Shown one piece after another: positions 60,976-64,000 of a stretch of DNA of 64,000 nt. Source of the stretch: JAJYTI01 sp035302145 (GTDB lineage: Bacteria; Bacteroidota; Bacteroidia; Flavobacteriales; Flavobacteriaceae); NCBI GenBank assembly GCA_035302145.1, contig DATGSX010000096.1, forward strand, positions 45,378 to 109,377, written 5' to 3'. Within the stretch, counting starts at the first letter, position 1. Each line of letters opens with the position of its first letter. The notes under the pieces were generated by a model. It worked only from the letters and a program-made list of their open reading frames with translations, had not been told where the DNA came from and searched no databases. Both the position numbers and the translations under genes were made by a program.

Positions 60976-61120
60976 CTATACACCCAACTTCAATTCATAC
61001 CGCACAGATCGCCCAGCACCAATTTGAGATAAACATCCCTTTTCAACCATATCTTGTAAATAGCCGTGCAGCGGTAGTCTTTAAAGTTTTATTTCTGACA
61101 TATGGTTTGTTCAAATTATG
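60976..61120 (-). pseudogene. Fic-family protein C-terminal remnant
   Basis: On the minus strand two frames read VRNKTLKTTAAR and then YLQDMVEKGCLSQIGAGRSV before a stop at 60976. Together these match the winged-helix C-terminus of Fic proteins (ARDLQDLVEKG...GRSTRYEL). A frameshift joins them near 61,060 and the catalytic Fic core is absent. Confidence 0.6.
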
Positions 61121-61247
61121 CCCAACGTTGAGTGTATGGTATCGTGCGGAATTACGAAGCGATTTCGTATCAGCTTACACCGACTTTTTTCAGGAGCTAT
61201 AAACGCTCGAAAACCGCATGCAATACACACATTTTTGGCTGCTGTTT
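61120..61247 (-). repeat. attC-like site 7
   Basis: GTGTATGGTATCGTGCGG (61132-61149) pairs with CCGCATGCAATACACAC (61214-61230). The left core, read on the minus strand, is GTTGGGC, matching GTTRRRY. Confidence 0.6.
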
Positions 61248-61250
61248 ATC

Positions 61251-61527
61251 TTAATCCTCCTGAAATTTTATGATTTTCTGCAACTCACTATTTAGAGTAT
61301 CATTATCAAGTTGTTTGCTATTTAGCTTAACTTGAAATCCCATTTCATTCCCACAAATCTTTCCGCAAGCCATTAAATAATACAAACTAGACTTTTTACT
61401 CTTTAGCTCAATAATATTACCAGAAATCGATTCACCTAATACGATGAAATTTGCTGGCGTAATAATTACTTCATGTTTTTTCTTAGGATAAATTGAAAAT
61501 CCTTTTTTTCGGATATAATCCAAGCTG
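61251..61527 (-). pseudogene. C-terminal fragment of a gene cut by the IS30-type element
   Basis: About 92 codons (LESSLDYIRKKGFSIYPKKK onward) run to a stop at 61251. The N-terminal part is not found on the other side of the IS, where egtD starts 17 bp away, so DNA was probably deleted. It is followed by an attC, so it was likely a cassette gene. No family recognised. Confidence 0.5.
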
Positions 61528-62636
61528 GATTCAAGTCGCAAATGCAACTTTGTTAAACAATAATTTTTCCATCCTTTCGATGGGAGTGTCAAAGTTATAT
61601 CTTTTTCTTGGTCTATTATTTAATTTTGCTTCGATTTCTTCAATATCACTGTCCGATATTTTAGAGAAGTCAGTCCCTTTTGGTAAATATTGTCTTATCA
61701 ATCCATTTAAATTTTCATTAGCTCCTCGTTGCCAAGGCGAGTATGGATGAGCGAAGTAAACATCAACCCCTGTGTTTTCCGTTATAAGTTCATGCTCAGC
61801 AAATTCCTTTCCGTTGTCTAAAGTTAACGTTCTCACATCATAAGGCAACCAGTCTTCTAAAAGCGATACAATTACTTTTTTAACTTGTGTTGCATCTTTG
61901 ATTTTAACCCTACCCATTCGTAGAACTCCTGCGCTTCTATCGTTAATTGTAACAATAGCCTGCTGATGGTTCTTACCTATAATTAAATCTCCTTCTAAGT
62001 CTCCAAATCGATTTTTCTTTTCGACTGATTCAGGACGTTTATCAATAGAGACTTGATTCTTTATAATACCTCTAGAATCTTTTAAATCTCCACGTTTCCT
62101 ATACTTTCTACCTTGACATCTAAGGTGTAAGTAAAGCTTGCCGCCCTTAGTTTTATCATCCCAAACATAACTGTAAATTGTTTCAGGACTAACAGTTTCT
62201 TCGCCTCGACTTTTAAGTCTCCCATGAATCTGTTCAGGACTAAAGTCTTCTTTTAATAAATCAAGTGTTTTTTTTCAAGATCTCCAATAAACTTGGTGGA
62301 TTTAGGTTTATTTTGTATTCTTTCCTCATACTTCCGTTGGGCTAAATCATAACGATACTCTCCGTTTCTCTTATCGCAATTTCGTTTAAGTTCTCTACAA
62401 ACTACAGATTTACATTTACCAATTGTTCGAGCAATTTCAGTTTGTGAGTGATTTTGCTTAATCATAACAGAAATTGTGTACCTTTGATCTTGAGTTAAAT
62501 GAGCCATATTTTGCAACTTTTTGTCGAGAAACAAGATAGGGAATATTTTACCATTCATGAGAAAGAGGCTTTTAAGTCTCTTCCTCATGATAAAATATAA
62601 ATCTAAATTTCTCGAGTTGCATTTATGATTTGAATC
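61528..62636 (-). mobile_element. IS30-family insertion sequence
   Basis: Terminal inverted repeats GATTCAAGTCGCAAATGCAA (61528-61547) and the complement of its right copy, GATTCAAATCATAAATGCAA (62617-62636), match at 17 of 20 positions. About 1.1 kb, one transposase gene. No target duplication is evident. Confidence 0.8.
61531..62507 (-). CDS. IS30-family transposase with frameshift at an A8 run
   Basis: From ATG 62507, an N-terminal HTH (SQTEIARTIGKCKSVVCREL, residues 20-39) reads to a stop just after an A8 run (62268-62275 on the plus strand as T8). The -1 frame continues through the DDE domain: GDLEGDLIIG, LTLDNGKEF and RGANENLNG, with all catalytic acids present, to a stop at 61531. Total about 325 codons, the usual length. 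It could be expressed by slippage on AAAAAAA, or be a fresh inactivation. Confidence 0.8.
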
Positions 62637-62652
62637 TAATAAATGAATTATT

Positions 62653-63630
62653 ATGGAGCAGAAGGTTAAGGAAATTCAAAGTGAGAAGTTTAGAAACGAT
62701 ATATTATACGGCTTGATGCGTTTTCCGAAAAGCTTGCCATCCAAGTATTTCTATGATAAGAAAGGCGATAAACTATTTCAGCAAATAATGGCTATGCCAA
62801 GTTATTACTTGACAGATTGTGAGTTTGAAATATTAAAAACGCATACCGAGGAAATCGCTACCTATCTTTTTAATTCAAAAGATCCTTACGATTTAATAGA
62901 ATTGGGTGCAGGCGATGGTAAGAAAACAAAAATACTCCTCCGATATCTGATAGCTAAGCAACAAAACTTTGTATATAAACCTATAGATATAAGTCAAAAT
63001 GCTTTAGCGTCTCTCGCATCAGATTTGGCAAATATCCTTCCTTACTTGAAAGTGGATTGCCAGGTAGGAATGTATTTTGATGTGCTAGATAAATTACATA
63101 GACAATCCGACCGCAAAAAGGTGATTATTGTATTGGGAAGCAATATTGGAAATTTAAATCATGAGGAAGCAGTTGATTTTTTAAAGAAAATAGCTGATGC
63201 TATGACACAGGAAGATCGTTTGTTTATGGGATTCGATCAGAAAAAACACCCGCAAACCATATTAGATGCCTACAACGATCCTACTGGAATAACAGCCGCA
63301 TTTAATAAAAATATCCTAGCGCGAATTAACAGGGAGCTAGATGCTACTTTTGATTTGACTAAGTTTAAGCATTGGCAAACCTATAATCCAGAAACAGGCA
63401 CCGCAAAAAGCTACTTGGTAGCAACAGAATCTATGAAAGTTTACATTAAAGCCTTGGACAAGGAAATTGATTTTGAGGCTTGGGAATCGATACACACAGA
63501 AATATCTCAGAAATACGACGACGCTGCGGTAGCCTGGTTGGCAAAACAAGCTGGTTTGGAAATTTTGCATTGTTTTACCGATGCACGTAATTATTATAAG
63601 AACTATGTTTTTAAAAGCATATTAGATTAA
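62653..63630 (+). CDS. egtD: EgtD-like L-histidine N-alpha-methyltransferase
   Basis: 325 aa, close to the family's 321. The Rossmann-type SAM site LIELGAGDGKKT near residue 81 and LPSKYFYDKKGDKLFQQI near 29 are typical of the EgtD family (DUF2260), as is the substrate-side IVLGSNIGN stretch near 160. EgtD makes hercynine by trimethylating histidine, the first step of ergothioneine synthesis. No egtB is in the window. It starts just after the IS30 end, which may have changed its promoter. Confidence 0.85.
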   Translation: MEQKVKEIQSEKFRNDILYGLMRFPKSLPSKYFYDKKGDKLFQQIMAMPSYYLTDCEFEILKTHTEEIATYLFNSKDPYDLIELGAGDGKKTKILLRYLIAKQQNFVYKPIDISQNALASLASDLANILPYLKVDCQVGMYFDVLDKLHRQSDRKKVIIVLGSNIGNLNHEEAVDFLKKIADAMTQEDRLFMGFDQKKHPQTILDAYNDPTGITAAFNKNILARINRELDATFDLTKFKHWQTYNPETGTAKSYLVATESMKVYIKALDKEIDFEAWESIHTEISQKYDDAAVAWLAKQAGLEILHCFTDARNYYKNYVFKSILD

Positions 63631-63655
63631 TAAAATTAGTCCAACCAAAATCGAA

Positions 63656-64000
63656 CTACAATATAAAAGGTCTTTTATGTTTCTTTAGCACATGAACTAA
63701 GTGGTTTAAATCTTCCTGATTGTTGTAGTAGTGAAAGCTAACACGGATTCCATTGCCTCGCATGGAACAAGCAATATGGTTTTGCTCTAATTCTTTAAAC
63801 AATGTAGCATCACCTTTAAGATTGAAAATTGAGGAGTGCTCATGTCTATTGGCTATATACTCTGGTAAAAGTCCCATTTCTAAGAACTTTTCCTTTGCTT
63901 TAATAGCAAGTTGTTCGATGTGTTGATAACATGTTTCGGATGGTATGGTATTAAGGAACTGTATAGATTGCTCTATGCTTCCATGATTTAAACTTGAAAG
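63656..64000 (-). CDS. Class V aminotransferase-fold PLP enzyme, C-terminal part
   Basis: The frame is open to the window edge, so the N-terminal and PLP-lysine regions are missing. The visible about 114 residues include SSLNHGSIEQSIQFLNTIP and IRVSFHYYNNQEDLNHLVHV, characteristic of the C-terminal domain of class V aminotransferases, selenocysteine lyases and cysteine desulfurases. It is convergent with egtD, 25 bp apart. An ergothioneine C-S lyase role is possible but unproven. Confidence 0.7.
   Translation of the reverse strand, partial: LSSLNHGSIEQSIQFLNTIPSETCYQHIEQLAIKAKEKFLEMGLLPEYIANRHEHSSIFNLKGDATLFKELEQNHIACSMRGNGIRVSFHYYNNQEDLNHLVHVLKKHKRPFIL

Noticed and set aside
1..64000. CRISPR array
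   Set aside because: No regularly spaced identical repeats of 24-40 bp; the only direct repeats are the 297-bp tandem pair, att sites and short iterons. No Cas protein is seen.

Overview
The window looks like a low-GC Bacteroidota chromosome, most likely Flavobacteriia. The support is parC and parE in the family's arrangement, frequent TAnnTTTG promoter boxes, weak Shine-Dalgarno use, Bacteroidota-type integrases with a long N-terminal arm domain, a BACON-domain phage protein and an egtD-like methyltransferase. Host core genes form two small islands (about 24.0-31.06 kb and 62.65-64 kb); everything else is mobile or recently acquired.

1 to about 24.0 kb is the right part of a prophage that runs off the left edge: terminase large subunit, a rightward block of small replication and nucleotide genes (P-loop ATPase, dUTPase, SSB-like protein), a short leftward block (HTH regulator, RadC-like protein), then a rightward structural block (portal-like, adaptors, 1,332-aa tape measure, three tail or baseplate proteins) ending tail-to-tail with a tyrosine integrase beside tRNA-Arg(TCT). 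I find no capsid or lysis gene. A moron-like gene and a promoter-preceded pseudoknotted RNA with a 53-aa ORF sit between the adaptor block and the tape measure gene.

24.0-31.06 kb is host DNA: tRNA-Arg, mscL, parC, parE, a cbpA/cbpM chaperone pair and tRNA-Ser(TGA).

31.07-54.1 kb is a 23-kb integrative mobilizable element in the 3' end of tRNA-Ser, bounded by an imperfect 24-bp direct repeat with matching integrase-arm motifs inside both ends. Its cargo is a defence island on the minus strand: a type II CBASS operon (CD-NTase, E1/E2-like Cap2, JAB Cap3) ending in a PD-(D/E)XK-like protein and a HEPN-like protein; two further HEPN-motif proteins; a 1,316-aa GIY-YIG/helicase/methyltransferase fusion with a partner protein; and an XRE regulator. 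Facing these is a plus-strand unit with its own promoter, a nested structured RNA and an unrecognised zinc-finger protein. The mobility half carries MobC-like, relaxase, primase-like, DUF3987-like, HTH and integrase genes, with an iteron-like origin.

54.1-61.5 kb begins with a relic of a related element and continues as an integron-type gene-cassette array without an integron integrase (CALIN-like). Five single-gene cassettes, all on the minus strand, are each bounded by a private GTT...AAC inverted repeat and separated by attC-like palindromes. Cargo: a class III cyclase-like protein, two exported or membrane proteins (one MORN-like), a DUF4932-like metallopeptidase and an Lnu(F)-like nucleotidyltransferase. 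A similar cassette appears to sit inside the prophage near 3.5 kb. Tandem 297-bp repeats, a Fic-gene remnant, another attC and an IS30-family element close the region before egtD and a class V aminotransferase.
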